Source of the DNA: Ruminococcus sp. JC304
GTDB lineage: Bacteria > Bacillota > Clostridia > Lachnospirales > Lachnospiraceae
Reading direction: 5' to 3'
Assembly: GCA_000285855.2 (NCBI GenBank)
Contig: HE978651.1
Span: 2,499,290 to 2,563,289, forward strand
DNA: 64,000 nucleotides
Shown here: in pieces, positions 32,233-43,438 of the stretch
Layout of the letters: every line of letters starts with the position of its first letter
Position numbering within the stretch: the first letter of the stretch is position 1
Notes under the pieces: model-generated
Told to the model about the DNA's origin: nothing
Databases searched by the model: none
What the model saw: only the letters and a program-made list of their open reading frames with translations
Made by a program: the position numbers and the translations under genes

Positions 32233-33549
32233 TTAATTGTTCAGGAAGCCTTTGTAATTACGCACGAGAAGCTGAGATTCAATCTGTTTCACTGTCTCAA
32301 GGATAACTCCTACGATAATGATGATAGATGTACCACCAAAGGAAACATTTGCTCCAAATACACCATTAAAGATAAATGGGATTACGCACACAATAATAAG
32401 ACCTACTGCACCTATAAATATAATATAATTTAAGATATTAGTCAAATAATCTGACGTAGGTTTTCCAGGACGGATGCCCGGGATAAAACCACCCTGCTTT
32501 TTGATATTGTCTGCTACTTCCAGCGGATTGAATGTGATGGAAGTATAGAAATATGCAAAGAAAACGCAAAGCACGATGTAAAGAACCAGTCCCCAGCTAT
32601 ACTGAAGCTGAGAAGGATTACACCAGTTATTAGAAGAAAGACCTCTCAGGATCTCACTTCCGATTCCTGTTCCGTTGCCTTTACCGGTCAGCTGTGCAAT
32701 AACAGTTGGGAAAGACATCAGGGATGATGCAAAAATGACAGGAATAACACCTGCAGTATTTACCTTCAGAGGGATATTGGTGGACTGACCGCCCATCATT
32801 TTTCTTCCCACCATTTTCTTGGAATACTGTACAGGGATTCTTCTCTCTGCACCATTCAGGATAAGTACAAGAACCACTACCACAAGAATGATCGCTGCAA
32901 TAATGATACTGGCAAGAGTACCTTTTGCAATGGTCTTTCCTTTAATAAAGTTCTCATATAACAAAGCTAAGTCGCTTGGCACTCTGGAGATGATATTAAT
33001 AGTAAGTACGATGGAAATACCATTTCCAACACCTTTTTCTGTAATACGCTCACCCAGCCACATCAGCATAGCAGAACCGGCTGTAAGGCAGGCTACTACT
33101 ACCACACCTTTGAAGAAATTCATGTTCGGGATCATGCCCTGGCGACCAAAACCGATTGCCATTGCAACAGATTCAAACAATGCAAGACCGACTGTCACAT
33201 AACGTGTGATCGCGGTCATCTTTTTTCTTCCCTCTTCACCATCACGCTGCATTTCTTCCAGTGCCGGAATGGCAATGGTAAGAAGCTGAATGATAATGGA
33301 AGATGTAATGTATGGTGTGATGTTCAATGCGAAAATTGACATTCGCTCAAATGAGCCACCGGTAAATGCATCAAAGAAGTTAAATGCATCTCCGGTATTG
33401 CTGCTGAACCACTGTTTGAAGAAGTCACTGTCAACACCCGGTACCGGGATCTGGCAGCCGATACGGATGATAAAAATCATCCATATCAGATACAGCAGTT
33501 TACGTCTCATTTCTTTCACTCTAAAAACATTTTTAAGAGTTTCAAACAT
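32233..33549 (-). CDS. secY: Protein translocase subunit SecY
   Basis: Ten-helix channel of the Sec translocon in the cytoplasmic membrane. 438 aa, with FDAFTGGSFERMSIFALNIT in the plug region, helix 5 to 6 loop VQYSKKMVGRKMMGGQST, and QGGFIPGIRPGKPTSDYL near the end. Its ATG overlaps the last base of rplO's stop. Confidence 0.97.
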   Translation of the reverse strand: MFETLKNVFRVKEMRRKLLYLIWMIFIIRIGCQIPVPGVDSDFFKQWFSSNTGDAFNFFDAFTGGSFERMSIFALNITPYITSSIIIQLLTIAIPALEEMQRDGEEGRKKMTAITRYVTVGLALFESVAMAIGFGRQGMIPNMNFFKGVVVVACLTAGSAMLMWLGERITEKGVGNGISIVLTINIISRVPSDLALLYENFIKGKTIAKGTLASIIIAAIILVVVVLVLILNGAERRIPVQYSKKMVGRKMMGGQSTNIPLKVNTAGVIPVIFASSLMSFPTVIAQLTGKGNGTGIGSEILRGLSSNNWCNPSQLQYSWGLVLYIVLCVFFAYFYTSITFNPLEVADNIKKQGGFIPGIRPGKPTSDYLTNILNYIIFIGAVGLIIVCVIPFIFNGVFGANVSFGGTSIIIIVGVILETVKQIESQLLVRNYKGFLNN

Positions 33550-33989
33550 TAGATCACCTCTACTGTACCACCAGCAGCTTCAATTTTTGATTTTGCAGTC
33601 TCGCTGACAGCGTTAACCTTGACATTAAGTTTCTTTGTCAGCTCACCGTTTCCAAGAATTTTAACGCCATCAGCGATCTTGGAGATTGCACCGCTTGCAA
33701 GTAAGCTTTCTACTGTAACTTCTGCACCATCTTCAAAACGGTTCAGTACGTCAACGTTGATTGCAATGATCTCTTTTGTATTTCTGTTTTTGAATCCTCT
33801 CTTAGGCAGACGTCTGTATAAAGGCATCTGTCCACCTTCGAATCCCGGTTTCTTGTGACCGGAACGAGCTAACTGTCCTTTGTGTCCTTTACCGGCTGTC
33901 TTGCCGTTTCCAGAACCATGTCCACGGCCTCTTCTGAAGTTATCGCTGTGCTTAGAACCTTCTGCTGGTCTTAAGTTTGATAATTCCAT
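33549..33989 (-). CDS. rplO: 50S ribosomal protein L15
   Basis: Late-assembly protein of the large subunit. 146 aa, Gly-rich N-terminus ([20 protein letters not shown]) and the family motif [18 protein letters not shown]. Between rpmD and secY. Confidence 0.97.
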   Translation of the reverse strand: MELSNLRPAEGSKHSDNFRRGRGHGSGNGKTAGKGHKGQLARSGHKKPGFEGGQMPLYRRLPKRGFKNRNTKEIIAINVDVLNRFEDGAEVTVESLLASGAISKIADGVKILGNGELTKKLNVKVNAVSETAKSKIEAAGGTVEVI

Positions 33990-34057
33990 GTTGGCACCTC
34001 CTTTTATAATTTCAAATCGTTGAGTTTAGATTTTCTTCATTCAGGGAGAAGAAGCAA

Positions 34058-34240
34058 TTAAGCCTCTTCAACCTTTACCAGGTGCTGTACCTGCTGAATC
34101 ATTCCTCTGGTTGCAGCATTGTCTGGCATTTCAACTGTTTTGTGCATTTTTGTAAGACCCATAGCTACAACAGTTTTTTTATGCTTCGGAACTGCACCAA
34201 TAGGAGATTTTACTAATGTAACTTTTAATGTATCTGCCAT
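34058..34240 (-). CDS. rpmD: 50S ribosomal protein L30
   Basis: Small large-subunit protein, 60 aa: MADTLKVTLVKSPIGAVPKH, then KKTVVAMGLTKMHKTVEMPD. Normal bacterial length. 15 bp after rpsE. Confidence 0.96.
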   Translation of the reverse strand: MADTLKVTLVKSPIGAVPKHKKTVVAMGLTKMHKTVEMPDNAATRGMIQQVQHLVKVEEA

Positions 34241-34254
34241 TTTTGTATTCCTCC

Positions 34255-34764
34255 TTAAGCCAGAATCTCATCAACAGATTTTCCACGAAGTTTAGCAACT
34301 TCTTCTGGAGTTTTTAACTGTCTTAAGCCTTCGATTGTTGCAAGAACAACGTTCTGTTTGTTTCTGGATCCCATACATTTTGTACGGATGTTTTTGATAC
34401 CAGCTAACTCGATTACCGCACGGGCAGGACCGCCGGCGATAACTCCAGTACCTTCCGGAGCTCTCTTCAGAAGCATTTCAGCGCTTCCGTATTTTCCAAC
34501 GAAGTCATGTGTAATAGAGTTGTTTTCGTCTCTTGCTACTGTTACTAATTTTTTCATAGCATCCTCTTTTCCTTTGCGGATTGCTTCAGGAATTTCGGCT
34601 GCTTTACCTAAACCTGCACCAACGTGTCCGTTGCCGTCACCTACAACAACTAAAGCTGTGAAACGGAAGTTACGACCACCTTTAACAACCTTGGTAACAC
34701 GCTTGATTGATACTACTTTATCTTCTAATTCTAACTGACTAGCATCAATAAGATTACGTTTCAT
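34255..34764 (-). CDS. rpsE: 30S ribosomal protein S5
   Basis: Decoding-fidelity protein of the small subunit. 169 aa: [40 protein letters not shown] and [17 protein letters not shown]. Between rplR and rpmD. Confidence 0.97.
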   Translation of the reverse strand: MKRNLIDASQLELEDKVVSIKRVTKVVKGGRNFRFTALVVVGDGNGHVGAGLGKAAEIPEAIRKGKEDAMKKLVTVARDENNSITHDFVGKYGSAEMLLKRAPEGTGVIAGGPARAVIELAGIKNIRTKCMGSRNKQNVVLATIEGLRQLKTPEEVAKLRGKSVDEILA

Positions 34765-34782
34765 GTGTTTCGCTCCTCCTTA

Positions 34783-35151
34783 TTAGAATTTCAGCCCAGC
34801 TTCTCTTGCTGCGTCTGCCAGTGCTTTAACTTTACCGTGGTAGATGTAGCCTCCTCTGTCGAAAACAACGCTTTCGATACCAGCTTCAACAGCTTTCTTA
34901 CCAATAACGGTTCCTAAATGTGCAGCAGCTGCTACATCATCAGTATTCTCTAACTCAGCTCTTACTTCTTTCTGAAGAGTAGAAGCAGATACTAAAGTTT
35001 TTCCTACAGTGTCATCAATGATCTGAGCATACATATGCTTGTTGGAACGAAATACTGCTAAACGAGGTGTTGTTGCAGTTCCGTTTAAATGATGACGTAA
35101 TCTTCTATGCTTATTCTCACGAATTTTCGCTCTAGATGCTTTATTTACCAT
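34783..35151 (-). CDS. rplR: 50S ribosomal protein L18
   Basis: 5S rRNA-binding protein. 122 aa, with [18 protein letters not shown] and the C-terminal [26 protein letters not shown]. Standard place after rplF. Confidence 0.97.
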   Translation of the reverse strand: MVNKASRAKIRENKHRRLRHHLNGTATTPRLAVFRSNKHMYAQIIDDTVGKTLVSASTLQKEVRAELENTDDVAAAAHLGTVIGKKAVEAGIESVVFDRGGYIYHGKVKALADAAREAGLKF

Positions 35152-35168
35152 TTTCTCACCCTCCTGAA

Positions 35169-35708
35169 TTATTTCTTACCAGTCTTACCAACTTTACGTC
35201 TGATAACTTCATCAGCATACTTGATACCTTTGCCCTTGTATGGCTCAGGTCTTCTCTTGTCTCTGATTTCAGCTGCAAACTGGCCGACTTTTTCTTTGCT
35301 GATACCGGATACGATAATCTTGTTACCATCAACTTTGGTTTCGATTCCGTCTGGATCTTCCATTTCTACCGGATGAGAGTATCCAAGGCTAAGTGTGAGC
35401 TTCTTGCCCTGTTTTGCTGCTTTATAACCTACACCGTTAACTTCAAGCTCTTTTGTATAGCCTTCGCTTACACCAACAACCATGTTGTGGATCAAGCTTC
35501 TTGTTAAACCGTGAAGAGATTTCATTTTCTTTAAGTCGTTTGGTCTGGATACTACTACATGACCATCTTCAACTTTGATTTCCATTTCTGTAGGAAGTGC
35601 TCTTTCGAGTGTTCCTTTTGGTCCTTTTACAGTTACTACGTTGCCTTCAGCGACTTTTACTTCTACGCCTGCAGGAATAGCAACCGGAAGTCTACCAATT
35701 CGTGACAT
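35169..35708 (-). CDS. rplF: 50S ribosomal protein L6
   Basis: Binds near the factor-binding site of the large subunit. 179 aa: [20 protein letters not shown] and the C-terminal RNA-binding segment [20 protein letters not shown]. Between rpsH and rplR. Confidence 0.97.
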   Translation of the reverse strand: MSRIGRLPVAIPAGVEVKVAEGNVVTVKGPKGTLERALPTEMEIKVEDGHVVVSRPNDLKKMKSLHGLTRSLIHNMVVGVSEGYTKELEVNGVGYKAAKQGKKLTLSLGYSHPVEMEDPDGIETKVDGNKIIVSGISKEKVGQFAAEIRDKRRPEPYKGKGIKYADEVIRRKVGKTGKK

Positions 35709-35796
35709 ATGTTTGTCCTCCTTACTTAGATTATCGGAGAGGATGTTACATCCTCTCTGTTTTCAGTTTGTTCTCTATAAAAAATCTTGGTTCAAA

Positions 35797-36198
35797 TTAC
35801 CAAACGAATGCTAATACTTCGCCGCCAACCTGAAGTTTGCGAGCTTCTTTGTCAGTAATAACACCTTTGTTTGTAGAAAGGATTGCGATTCCAAGTCCAC
35901 CAAGAACTTTTGGAAGCTGATCCTTGCCTGCGTAGATACGAAGACCAGGTTTGGAGATTCTCTTTAAACCAGTGATGATTTTTTCGTTTTTGTCTTCACC
36001 ATATTTCAGTGTGATATGAAGAGTTTTAACAACTCCGTCTTCAACTAAATCATATTTTGCAATATATCCTTCATCAACAAGGATGTTAGCAATTGCAATT
36101 TTCATTTTGGATGCCGGAACATCTACTGTGTCGTGTTTTGCAGTATTTGCGTTACGGATTCTTGTAAGCATATCTGCGATTGGATCGCTCATTGTCAT
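35797..36198 (-). CDS. rpsH: 30S ribosomal protein S8
   Basis: 16S rRNA-binding protein; in E. coli it autoregulates the spc operon. 133 aa: [59 protein letters not shown]. The start at 36198 (MTMSDP) is supported by GGAGG seven bases upstream. The 144-bp gap to rpsZ contains a GGCTGATTTATCAGTCC hairpin that might be a control site. Confidence 0.97.
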   Translation of the reverse strand: MTMSDPIADMLTRIRNANTAKHDTVDVPASKMKIAIANILVDEGYIAKYDLVEDGVVKTLHITLKYGEDKNEKIITGLKRISKPGLRIYAGKDQLPKVLGGLGIAILSTNKGVITDKEARKLQVGGEVLAFVW

Positions 36199-36342
36199 GT
36201 TAGTTTCCTCCTATAATTCAGACTTTACATGTGCATGTATATTTATTGTTTACATTGTTACCTGTTTTATCATAAATCTCGCTTGGACACATGACCGGAC
36301 TGATAAATCAGCCGATCGTTTATTAATATTGAAATCCGGTTC

Positions 36343-36528
36343 CTACCAGGAAGCCTTCTTAACGCCCGGGATCTGTCCCTTGTAAGCTAATTCACGGAAG
36401 CAGATTCTGCAGATTCCGTATTTTCTTAAAACAGAATGTGGACGTCCACAAATGTTGCAGCGTGTATATTCTCTTGTGGAGAATTTAGCTTTGCGCTGCT
36501 GTTTGATTTTCATTGCTGTTTTAGCCAT
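36343..36528 (-). CDS. rpsZ: 30S ribosomal protein S14, zinc type
   Basis: 61 aa with the zinc knuckle [20 protein letters not shown]; the short zinc-binding (S14Z) form. Located between rplE and rpsH as usual. Confidence 0.97.
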   Translation of the reverse strand: MAKTAMKIKQQRKAKFSTREYTRCNICGRPHSVLRKYGICRICFRELAYKGQIPGVKKASW

Positions 36529-36543
36529 GAATCGTTCCTCCTA

Positions 36544-37083
36544 TTATTTTGCAAACGGCATATTGAATAATGTCAGTAATTCACGAGCTTCTTCATCAGT
36601 CTTTGCTGTAGTAACGAAGATGATATCCATACCTCTTACTTTGTCAACTTTATCATATTCAACTTCCGGGAAGATCAGCTGCTCTTTGATACCCAGAGCA
36701 TAGTTTCCACGGCCATCGAATGCGTTCGGGTTAACACCACGGAAGTCACGTACACGAGGAAGTGCAAGGTTGATCAGACGATCAGCGAACTCATACATCT
36801 TTTCTCCTCTTAATGTAACTTTACATCCGATCGGCATACCCTCTCTGATCTTAAAGTTAGCGACAGATTTTTTAGCCTTTGTAGCGATTGCTTTCTGTCC
36901 TGTGATCAGCTCCATATCTGCGATTGCAGCATCCAGAAGCTTAGCGTTTTCTTTGGCTTCACCAACACCCATATTGATTACGATCTTATCGAGTTTTGGC
37001 ACTTCCATAACATTTTTGTATCCAAATTTTTTGGTCATGGCATCCATGATCTCATTTTTGTACATTTCTTTTAATCTACTCAC
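36544..37083 (-). CDS. rplE: 50S ribosomal protein L5
   Basis: 5S rRNA-binding protein of the central protuberance. 179 aa: [60 protein letters not shown]. Between rplX and rpsZ. Confidence 0.98.
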   Translation of the reverse strand: MSRLKEMYKNEIMDAMTKKFGYKNVMEVPKLDKIVINMGVGEAKENAKLLDAAIADMELITGQKAIATKAKKSVANFKIREGMPIGCKVTLRGEKMYEFADRLINLALPRVRDFRGVNPNAFDGRGNYALGIKEQLIFPEVEYDKVDKVRGMDIIFVTTAKTDEEARELLTLFNMPFAK

Positions 37084-37104
37084 TTGTCATGCCTCCTCTC
37101 TTAA

Positions 37105-37416
37105 TTAATCGATAACCTTACCGGTCTTTTTAGCAACACGGACTTTTTTATCTCCGTCCATCTGGAAGCCTACTCTTGTAGCCTGTCCATCAACAACTAA
37201 CATAACGTTGGAGATATGAAGAGGAGCTTCTTTTGTGATGATTCCACCCTGCTGGTTTGCAGCAGATGGTTTGCTGTGTTTTGTAACCTTGTTGATGTTC
37301 TCAACAACTACGGTATTGTCTTTTGCGTTAACTGCAAGGACTTTACCCTCTTTGCCATTATCTTTACCAGCGATAACCTTTACAGTATCACCTTTTTTAA
37401 TTTTCATAGCTGACAT
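37105..37416 (-). CDS. rplX: 50S ribosomal protein L24
   Basis: Assembly-initiator protein with a KOW motif: [20 protein letters not shown] at the N-terminus, 103 aa. Between rplN and rplE. Confidence 0.97.
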   Translation of the reverse strand: MSAMKIKKGDTVKVIAGKDNGKEGKVLAVNAKDNTVVVENINKVTKHSKPSAANQQGGIITKEAPLHISNVMLVVDGQATRVGFQMDGDKKVRVAKKTGKVID

Positions 37417-37427
37417 TAGGCACCCTC

Positions 37428-37796
37428 CTATAATACTTCCGGAGCTAAGGAAACGATCTTCATGAATTTCTTCTCACGAAGCTCTCTGGCAACTGGTCCA
37501 AAGATACGTGTTCCTCTCGGAGTTAAGTCGTCTTTAATGATTACGGCAGCATTTTCATCGAAACGGATGTAAGATCCGTCTTTACGACGAGCGCCTTTTT
37601 TAGTTCTAACTACAACAGCTTTTACAACGTCACCTTTTTTAACAACGCCGCCTGGTGTTGCATCTTTAACAGTAGCAACGATTGTATCGCCAATGTTTGC
37701 ATATCTTCTTGTAGAGCCGCCCATAACACGAATACAAAGGATTTCTTTTGCACCAGTGTTGTCGGCAACCTTCAGTCTTGTTTCCTGCTGAATCAT
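37428..37796 (-). CDS. rplN: 50S ribosomal protein L14
   Basis: Intersubunit-bridge protein. 122 aa: [57 protein letters not shown]. Between rpsQ and rplX. Confidence 0.98.
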   Translation of the reverse strand: MIQQETRLKVADNTGAKEILCIRVMGGSTRRYANIGDTIVATVKDATPGGVVKKGDVVKAVVVRTKKGARRKDGSYIRFDENAAVIIKDDLTPRGTRIFGPVARELREKKFMKIVSLAPEVL

Positions 37797-37809
37797 ACTG
37801 GTATCCTCC

Positions 37810-38064
37810 TTATTTAACTTTCTCTACGATCTCAACCAGTCTCCATCTCTTATCCTTGGATAACGGTCTGGTTTCCATAACTTTTACGGTATCACCGATA
37901 TTACACTCATTATTTTCGTCATGAGCTTTTAATTTATATGTTCTCTTCACGATTTTTTTGTAAAGAGGATGTTTTACATGGTCTTCAATAGCAACAACAA
38001 TGGTCTTGTCCATCTTATTGCTGACAACCTTACCCACGCGGGTTTTTCTCAGATTTCTTTCCAC
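37810..38064 (-). CDS. rpsQ: 30S ribosomal protein S17
   Basis: Early 16S rRNA-binding OB-fold protein. 84 aa: [20 protein letters not shown], then [35 protein letters not shown]. Between rpmC and rplN. Confidence 0.97.
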   Translation of the reverse strand: MERNLRKTRVGKVVSNKMDKTIVVAIEDHVKHPLYKKIVKRTYKLKAHDENNECNIGDTVKVMETRPLSKDKRWRLVEIVEKVK

Positions 38065-38079
38065 GATAGTTTCCTCCTA

Positions 38080-38289
38080 TTATTTGGAAGCGTTAGCCTG
38101 CTCAGTGATCACTGTCTGGATTCTTGCAATGTTCTTGCGAACCTCTTTGATACGGCTTGTATTGTCTAATTGGTTAGTTGCATTCTGAAATCTCAGATTG
38201 AAAAGTTCTTTTTTAGCAGCTACTAATTCTTCATTCAATTCTGCAGCTGATTTTGCCTTTAAATCTTCCACGAATTTATTAATTTTCAC
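38080..38289 (-). CDS. rpmC: 50S ribosomal protein L29
   Basis: Exit-tunnel protein. Two in-frame GTG codons are possible (38298 and 38289). I choose 38289 ([20 protein letters not shown], 69 aa) because it gives the usual family N-terminus; the earlier one adds MIT. Either way the start overlaps the rplP 3' end. [20 protein letters not shown] is the family core. Confidence 0.93.
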   Translation of the reverse strand: MKINKFVEDLKAKSAAELNEELVAAKKELFNLRFQNATNQLDNTSRIKEVRKNIARIQTVITEQANASK

Positions 38290-38716
38290 TGTTATCACCG
38301 CCTTCTAAGTCTGCACGAGAAACGATTTTGCATTTACATGGTAACTTGTGCATAGCAAGACGTAATGCTTCACGAGCGATTTCTTCAGAAACGCCTGCGA
38401 TTTCGAACATTACACGTCCTGGCTTAACAACTGCTACCCAGTATTCAAGAGTACCTTTTCCGGAACCCATTCGTGTTTCTGCTGGTTTCGCTGTTACTGG
38501 TTTATCTGGGAAAATCTTAATCCAAACCTGACCACCACGTTTGATATAACGGGTCATAGCAACACGGGCTGCCTCGATCTGGTTGGAACGGATCCAACAC
38601 GGTTCGGTTGCAACAAGTCCGAATTCACCATAATTGATCTTATTACCTCTAAGGGCTTTTCCTCTCATGGAGCCACGGAATTGTTTACGACGTTTTACTC
38701 TTTTTGGCATTAACAT
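38279..38716 (-). CDS. rplP: 50S ribosomal protein L16
   Basis: Positions the A-site tRNA and is needed for peptidyl transfer. 145 aa: [20 protein letters not shown] and [20 protein letters not shown]. Two ATGs (38716 and 38710) are in frame; GGGAG upstream favours 38716, which overlaps the rpsC stop codon. Confidence 0.96.
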   Translation of the reverse strand: MLMPKRVKRRKQFRGSMRGKALRGNKINYGEFGLVATEPCWIRSNQIEAARVAMTRYIKRGGQVWIKIFPDKPVTAKPAETRMGSGKGTLEYWVAVVKPGRVMFEIAGVSEEIAREALRLAMHKLPCKCKIVSRADLEGGDNSEN

Positions 38717-39372
38717 TATTTATCGCTCCCTTCCTTAGTTCCTTTTGTTGGAAGTACTTCGCCATTGTAGACCCAAGCTTTTACGCCAACTTTGCCGTAT
38801 GTTGTGTCTGCTTCTGCGAATCCATAGTCAATATCTGCACGAAGTGTCTGAAGCGGAATAGTTCCTTCGCTGTAGAACTCTGTACGAGCCATATCAGCTC
38901 CACCAAGACGTCCGGATACGGATGTTTTGATACCTTTAGCTCCAGCCTTCATTGTTCTCTGCATTGTAGATTTCATAGCACGTCTGAAAGAGATACGGTT
39001 CTCAAGCTGCAGTGCGATATTCTCTGCTACTAACTGAGCATCCTTGTCTGGTCTCTTTACTTCTTTGATATCTACGATAAGTTTTTTGTCTGTGAATTTC
39101 TTTAATTCAGCTTTTACTTTTTCGATCTCAGCTCCGCCCTTACCGATTACGATACCAGGTTTAGCTGTGTAGATGATGATCTTAACTCTGTCAGATGCTC
39201 TTTCGATTTCGATCTTGGAAACACCTGCGCTGTATAATTTCTTTTTAAGGAATGTTCTGATGTTGTAGTCTTCTACCAGGTAATCAGCGAAGTCTGCATC
39301 AGCATACCATCTTGAATCCCAATCCTTGATAACACCGACTCTAAGGCCATGTGGGTTAACTTTCTGTCCCAT
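38716..39372 (-). CDS. rpsC: 30S ribosomal protein S3
   Basis: mRNA-entry protein with a KH domain. 218 aa: [56 protein letters not shown]-like stretch. 11 bp after rplV. Confidence 0.97.
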   Translation of the reverse strand: MGQKVNPHGLRVGVIKDWDSRWYADADFADYLVEDYNIRTFLKKKLYSAGVSKIEIERASDRVKIIIYTAKPGIVIGKGGAEIEKVKAELKKFTDKKLIVDIKEVKRPDKDAQLVAENIALQLENRISFRRAMKSTMQRTMKAGAKGIKTSVSGRLGGADMARTEFYSEGTIPLQTLRADIDYGFAEADTTYGKVGVKAWVYNGEVLPTKGTKEGSDK

Positions 39373-39383
39373 GCTTTTCCTCC

Positions 39384-39773
39384 TTATCTTTCATCCAGCA
39401 CGATGGTGATATGGCTTGTTCTCTTCTCGATTCTGTAAGCTCTACCCTGTGCTCTTGGCTGAATTCTCTTCATTGTAGGTCCTTTATCTGCATAGCAGGC
39501 TGCAACGTAGAGGTTGTCTGCATTCATTCCATTGTTGTTTTCAGCATTTGCAATTGCTGACTCAAGAAGTTTCTTGATCACGCTGGAAGCGTATCTTGGG
39601 TTGTATGTTAAGATACCAAGTGCTGTCTGCACATCTTTACCGCGGATTACATCTAACACGTAGCAGGCTTTCTGAACAGAAATTCTTGCGTAAGATAATT
39701 TTGCAGACGGTCTTGTCTCTCTATTACTCTCATTTCTGGCTCTTTTTATCTGGCTTCTATGTCCCTTTGCCAT
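39384..39773 (-). CDS. rplV: 50S ribosomal protein L22
   Basis: Lines the exit tunnel. The start at 39773 ([20 protein letters not shown]) follows AGGAGG; the ATG seven codons earlier lies ahead of that site. 129 aa, with [20 protein letters not shown] and [20 protein letters not shown]. Confidence 0.96.
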   Translation of the reverse strand: MAKGHRSQIKRARNESNRETRPSAKLSYARISVQKACYVLDVIRGKDVQTALGILTYNPRYASSVIKKLLESAIANAENNNGMNADNLYVAACYADKGPTMKRIQPRAQGRAYRIEKRTSHITIVLDER

Positions 39774-39858
39774 TTTAAAGTGCCTCCTTTCCATTTTCTC
39801 TCAATATCAGGTTAAACCTGCCTGCTGCATTGCAGCAGACAGAATATAAAGTCAAATA

Positions 39859-40140
39859 CTAGCGAACACCGGATTTCTTTTCGTCTTTTCCGTGTCCTCT
39901 GTAGGTTCTGGTTGCAACGAACTCACCAAGTTTGTGGCCAACCATATCCTCTGTTACATATACCGGCACGTGTTTTCTTCCGTCATGGACAGCGATTGTG
40001 TGTCCTACGAAGGACGGGAAGATTGTAGAACGGCGTGACCAGGTTTTGATAACGGATTTATCATTTGCAGCGTTTAACGCATCTACTTTTTTCAGTAAGC
40101 TTGCATCTGCAAAAGGTCCTTTTTTCAGTGAACGAGACAT
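39859..40140 (-). CDS. rpsS: 30S ribosomal protein S19
   Basis: Head protein in complex with S13. 93 aa: [60 protein letters not shown]. Between rplB and rplV. Confidence 0.98.
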   Translation of the reverse strand: MSRSLKKGPFADASLLKKVDALNAANDKSVIKTWSRRSTIFPSFVGHTIAVHDGRKHVPVYVTEDMVGHKLGEFVATRTYRGHGKDEKKSGVR

Positions 40141-40155
40141 GCTTAATCCTCCTTA

Positions 40156-41001
40156 TTATTTCGATAAAGCTTTTCCATCGCGTCTTCTTACGATGAGCTT
40201 GTTGGACGGTTTGTTTTTCTTTCTTGTCTTCAGACCAAGAGCAGGTTTTCCCCATGGAGTGCATGGACCTGGGCGACCGATACCGGTCTTTCCTTCACCA
40301 CCACCGTGTGGATGGTCATTCGGGTTCATTACGGAACCACGAACAGTAGGTCTGATACCCATGTTACGTTTACGTCCGGCTTTACCGATGTTAATCAGGT
40401 TGTGATCTCCGTTTCCGACAACACCAACAGATGCGCGGCATACGATCGGAACCATTCTCATTTCACCAGATGGCAGACGCAGTGTTGCGTATTTGCCTTC
40501 TTTAGCCATTAACTGAGCGCCGTTTCCAGCAGAACGAACCATCTGTCCGCCCTTTCCAGGATGAAGCTCAATGTTGTGTACCATAGTACCAACCGGGATA
40601 AGCTCTAATGGTAAGCAGTTACCTACACGAACTTCTGCTTCAGCTCCGTTCATAACTTTCTGACCTACTTTTAAGCCTTCCGGTGCAAGGATATATGCTT
40701 TCTCGCCATCTGCATAGCAGATAAGAGCGATGTTTGCTGTTCTGTTTGGATCATACTCGATGGAAAGTACTGTTGCAGCGATTCCATCTTTTCTTCTCTT
40801 GAAATCGATGATTCTGTATTTTCTTCTGCTTCCGCCTCCGCGGTGTCTAACTGTGATCTTACCCTGGTTGTTACGTCCAGCGTTTTTCTTTAAAGACACG
40901 GTAAGAGATTTCTCTGGTGTAGATTTTGTGATCTCTGAGAAATCGGAACCAGTCATATGTCTTCTAGACGGTGTATATGGGTTATAACTTTTGATTCCCA
41001 T
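40156..41001 (-). CDS. rplB: 50S ribosomal protein L2
   Basis: Highly conserved 23S rRNA-binding protein near the peptidyl-transferase centre. 281 aa: [20 protein letters not shown] and the C-terminal active-site motif [20 protein letters not shown]. Between rplW and rpsS. Confidence 0.98.
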   Translation of the reverse strand: MGIKSYNPYTPSRRHMTGSDFSEITKSTPEKSLTVSLKKNAGRNNQGKITVRHRGGGSRRKYRIIDFKRRKDGIAATVLSIEYDPNRTANIALICYADGEKAYILAPEGLKVGQKVMNGAEAEVRVGNCLPLELIPVGTMVHNIELHPGKGGQMVRSAGNGAQLMAKEGKYATLRLPSGEMRMVPIVCRASVGVVGNGDHNLINIGKAGRKRNMGIRPTVRGSVMNPNDHPHGGGEGKTGIGRPGPCTPWGKPALGLKTRKKNKPSNKLIVRRRDGKALSK

Positions 41002-41062
41002 TTTTGTTCTCCTTTCAAATTTGTCCTCACGCTTTTGAATGCGTATAATCGCTATCTGTTAA

Positions 41063-41362
41063 TTAAAGTCCTTCGAAGATTTCGATGTCTTTGCTGTCTT
41101 CTGTCAGAGCTACGATAGCTTTTTTGGTTTTAGCAGTTGTTCCAACTGTCATACCACGGCGTTTTTTCTTTCCATCCATGTTCATGGTGTTAACGCTCTT
41201 TACTTTTGTTCCTTCGAACATTTTCTCTACAGCTTCTTTGATCTGAGATTTATTTGCTTCTGGATGAACTAAGAAAGTGTATTTCTTTTCAGCCATTGCA
41301 TTCATGGATTTTTCTGTAATCACTGGTTTCTTGATTACGTCATAGTACTTGATATCAGCCAT
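41063..41362 (-). CDS. rplW: 50S ribosomal protein L23
   Basis: Docking site for SRP and trigger factor at the tunnel exit. 99 aa: [40 protein letters not shown]. Starts on the last base of the rplD stop region, so the genes are coupled. Confidence 0.97.
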   Translation of the reverse strand: MADIKYYDVIKKPVITEKSMNAMAEKKYTFLVHPEANKSQIKEAVEKMFEGTKVKSVNTMNMDGKKKRRGMTVGTTAKTKKAIVALTEDSKDIEIFEGL

Positions 41363-41982
41363 TATGCATATACCTCCTCGATGGATGCTACAGCATCTTT
41401 GGTTACGATTACGGTGTTGTGTTTCATAACATCGTATACGTTGATTGTACTTGGAGTTGCAGTCTGAACATCAGCGATGTTTCTTGCAGAAAGGATTACG
41501 TTCTTGTCATCTGTTGCTGTGATAACCAGAGCTTTTTCTGCTTTCAGGTTTGTAAGAACCTTCTGCATTTCCTTTGTCTTAACATCTGCTAATGTAAGAG
41601 CATCAACAACTACTAATTTATTGTCCTGAACTTTGGAAGTCAGAGCAGATTTTAAAGCAGCTCTTCTTTCTTTCTTGTTCATTTTTACTTCATAATCTCT
41701 TGGTACCGGAGCGAATACAACACCGCCGCCAGTCCACTGTGGTGCACGGATGGAACCCTGTCTAGCATGACCTGTTCCTTTCTGTCTCCACGGTTTTCTT
41801 CCGCCGCCGCTTACTTCAGAACGAGTTTTCGCTTTCTGAGTACCCTGGCGATTATTTGCAAGCTGACGAACAACAGCAAGGTGAACAAGATGCTCATTGA
41901 CTTCTACGCCAAACACTGCATCATTCAGTTCCATTGTTCCAACTTCGTTGCCTTCCATATTATAAACAGTTACGTTTGCCAT
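41362..41982 (-). CDS. rplD: 50S ribosomal protein L4
   Basis: Tunnel-constriction protein; in E. coli it represses the S10 operon. 206 aa: [60 protein letters not shown]. Between rplC and rplW. Confidence 0.98.
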   Translation of the reverse strand: MANVTVYNMEGNEVGTMELNDAVFGVEVNEHLVHLAVVRQLANNRQGTQKAKTRSEVSGGGRKPWRQKGTGHARQGSIRAPQWTGGGVVFAPVPRDYEVKMNKKERRAALKSALTSKVQDNKLVVVDALTLADVKTKEMQKVLTNLKAEKALVITATDDKNVILSARNIADVQTATPSTINVYDVMKHNTVIVTKDAVASIEEVYA

Positions 41983-42003
41983 TTGTGTGCTCCTCCTTTC
42001 TTA

Positions 42004-42636
42004 TTATAAGGACTTTACTGTCTCTTTGATTGTTACCAAAGATTTCTTAGGTCCTGGAACAGCACCCTTAACTAACAGTAAGTTATTCTCTGTATCTACG
42101 CGTACGATCTCAAGGTTCTGTACAGTAACCTGAACATTTCCCATATGACCTGGCATGTGTTTTCCTTTGAATACCTTGCTCGGATCAGAACAAGCACCAT
42201 TGGAACCTGCATGACGGTGATATTTGGAGCCGTGAGCCATAGGTCCTCTGGACTGGCCGTGTCTCTTGATCGCACCCTGGAAACCTTTACCTTTGGAAAC
42301 AGCTGTTGCATCAATGTGATCGCCGTCTGCAAAGATATCAGCTTTAATTTCCTGTCCTACTGCATACTCAGCAGCGTTATCAAATCTGAACTCTTTAACG
42401 AATCTCTTTACTGCAACGCCAGCTTTGTCAAAGTGTCCTTTTTCCGGTTTGTTAACAAGGCTTTCTCTGATATCGCCGAATCCAACCTGAACTGCAGCGT
42501 ATCCGTCGTTCTCTTCTGTCTTAACCTGAGTTACGACACAAGGACCAGCCTGTAAAACTGTTACCGGAATTAACTGGCCTTCTTCATTGAAGATCTGAGT
42601 CATTCCGACTTTAGTAGCTAAAATAGCTTTCTTCAT
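42004..42636 (-). CDS. rplC: 50S ribosomal protein L3
   Basis: Primary 23S rRNA-binding protein. 210 aa: [20 protein letters not shown] and [20 protein letters not shown] near the peptidyl-transferase centre. Second gene of the S10 operon. Confidence 0.98.
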   Translation of the reverse strand: MKKAILATKVGMTQIFNEEGQLIPVTVLQAGPCVVTQVKTEENDGYAAVQVGFGDIRESLVNKPEKGHFDKAGVAVKRFVKEFRFDNAAEYAVGQEIKADIFADGDHIDATAVSKGKGFQGAIKRHGQSRGPMAHGSKYHRHAGSNGACSDPSKVFKGKHMPGHMGNVQVTVQNLEIVRVDTENNLLLVKGAVPGPKKSLVTIKETVKSL

Positions 42637-42727
42637 TTCTTTCTTCCTCCTTATAGCGGATTACCGTTTACCGGCAATCATATAGTAAATAGCTTAATGC
42701 TTAAAGCATTATCATAATTTAAGATGC

Positions 42728-43045
42728 TTATTTGGTCTTCATTTTGATATCAATATGAACACCTGCAGGCATTTCCAGTCTGGACAGCGCATCTACTGTC
42801 TTCTGGGTTGGTGTAAGAATATCGATCAGTCTCTTATGTGTTCTCTGCTCAAACTGTTCTCTGGAATCTTTGTATTTGTGAACGGCTCTTAAGATTGTAA
42901 CAACCTCTTTCTTTGTAGGAAGTGGAACCGGTCCGCTTACCATTGCCCCGTTCTTTTTAACAGTTTCGATGATTTTTGCAGCAGATGCATCTACTAACTG
43001 ATGATCATATGCCTTTAATGTGATTCTCATTACCTGATTTGCCAT
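42728..43045 (-). CDS. rpsJ: 30S ribosomal protein S10
   Basis: Small-subunit head protein that also serves in transcription antitermination with NusB. 105 aa: [60 protein letters not shown]. First gene of the S10-spc-alpha cluster, behind a long structured leader; the str operon genes (rpsL, fusA, tuf) are not adjacent. Confidence 0.98.
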   Translation of the reverse strand: MANQVMRITLKAYDHQLVDASAAKIIETVKKNGAMVSGPVPLPTKKEVVTILRAVHKYKDSREQFEQRTHKRLIDILTPTQKTVDALSRLEMPAGVHIDIKMKTK

Positions 43046-43272
43046 AAAAAAAGTCTCCTCCTATTCGTACTTTTTAAGCAGTACGACAAGCGGCGACTGT
43101 ACACATCTCCGTGTGTGTCATCAAATTTTTCCACACACGCCCATCCCATGATGGTCTTTCTGAACTTGTACAGTGACTTGTCGTCAGTTTTCAAACTTGA
43201 CATTCGCTCCACGGAAAACCTGCCAGCTTTGTGGCAGCAACCTCGCGCTTCATTGCTATCAATGTCACAACA
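43046..43272 (-). ncRNA. Structured leader of the S10 operon
   Basis: The 5' untranslated region of about 225 nt between the promoter and rpsJ. Visible elements on the minus strand are GAAGCGCGAGGTTGCTGCC followed by GGCAGG pairing, GAATGTCAAGTTTG/AAACTGACG, TGTACAAGTTCAGAAAGACC and a strong CGTGTGTG/CACACACG hairpin near 43130-43100, with GATGTGTACAG able to pair back to CTGTACAAG. No T-run follows the last hairpin, so control would act on translation or by an unknown mechanism. Autogenous S10-operon leaders are known in Firmicutes; assignment here is by position and structure. Confidence 0.6.
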
Positions 43273-43278
43273 AATAGG

Positions 43279-43307
43279 AGTATACACGACCTTTTGGGAA
43301 ATTGCAA
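43279..43307 (-). promoter_or_regulatory. Promoter of the S10 operon
   Basis: TTGCAA (43307-43302), a 17-bp spacer and TATACT (43284-43279). Poly-A/T tracts upstream (43310-43335) could act as an UP element. Confidence 0.85.
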
Positions 43308-43393
43308 GTATTTTTTTTATTTTTTTATTTTTTGTTTATTCTACCCTGTGATCAGGCATTCGCCAGAAAAACACAGACATTTTGCACAATAAC

Positions 43394-43430
43394 AAATGCG
43401 AAACCTGAATTTATATCAGATTTCGCATTT
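43394..43430 (-). terminator. Terminator after the SipW-like gene
   Basis: AAATGCGAAA-CTGA and TCAG-TTTCGCATTT pair around a short loop, one mismatch, followed by GTTATT. It lies 9 bp after the stop codon. Confidence 0.75.
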
Positions 43431-43438
43431 ACTCATTC

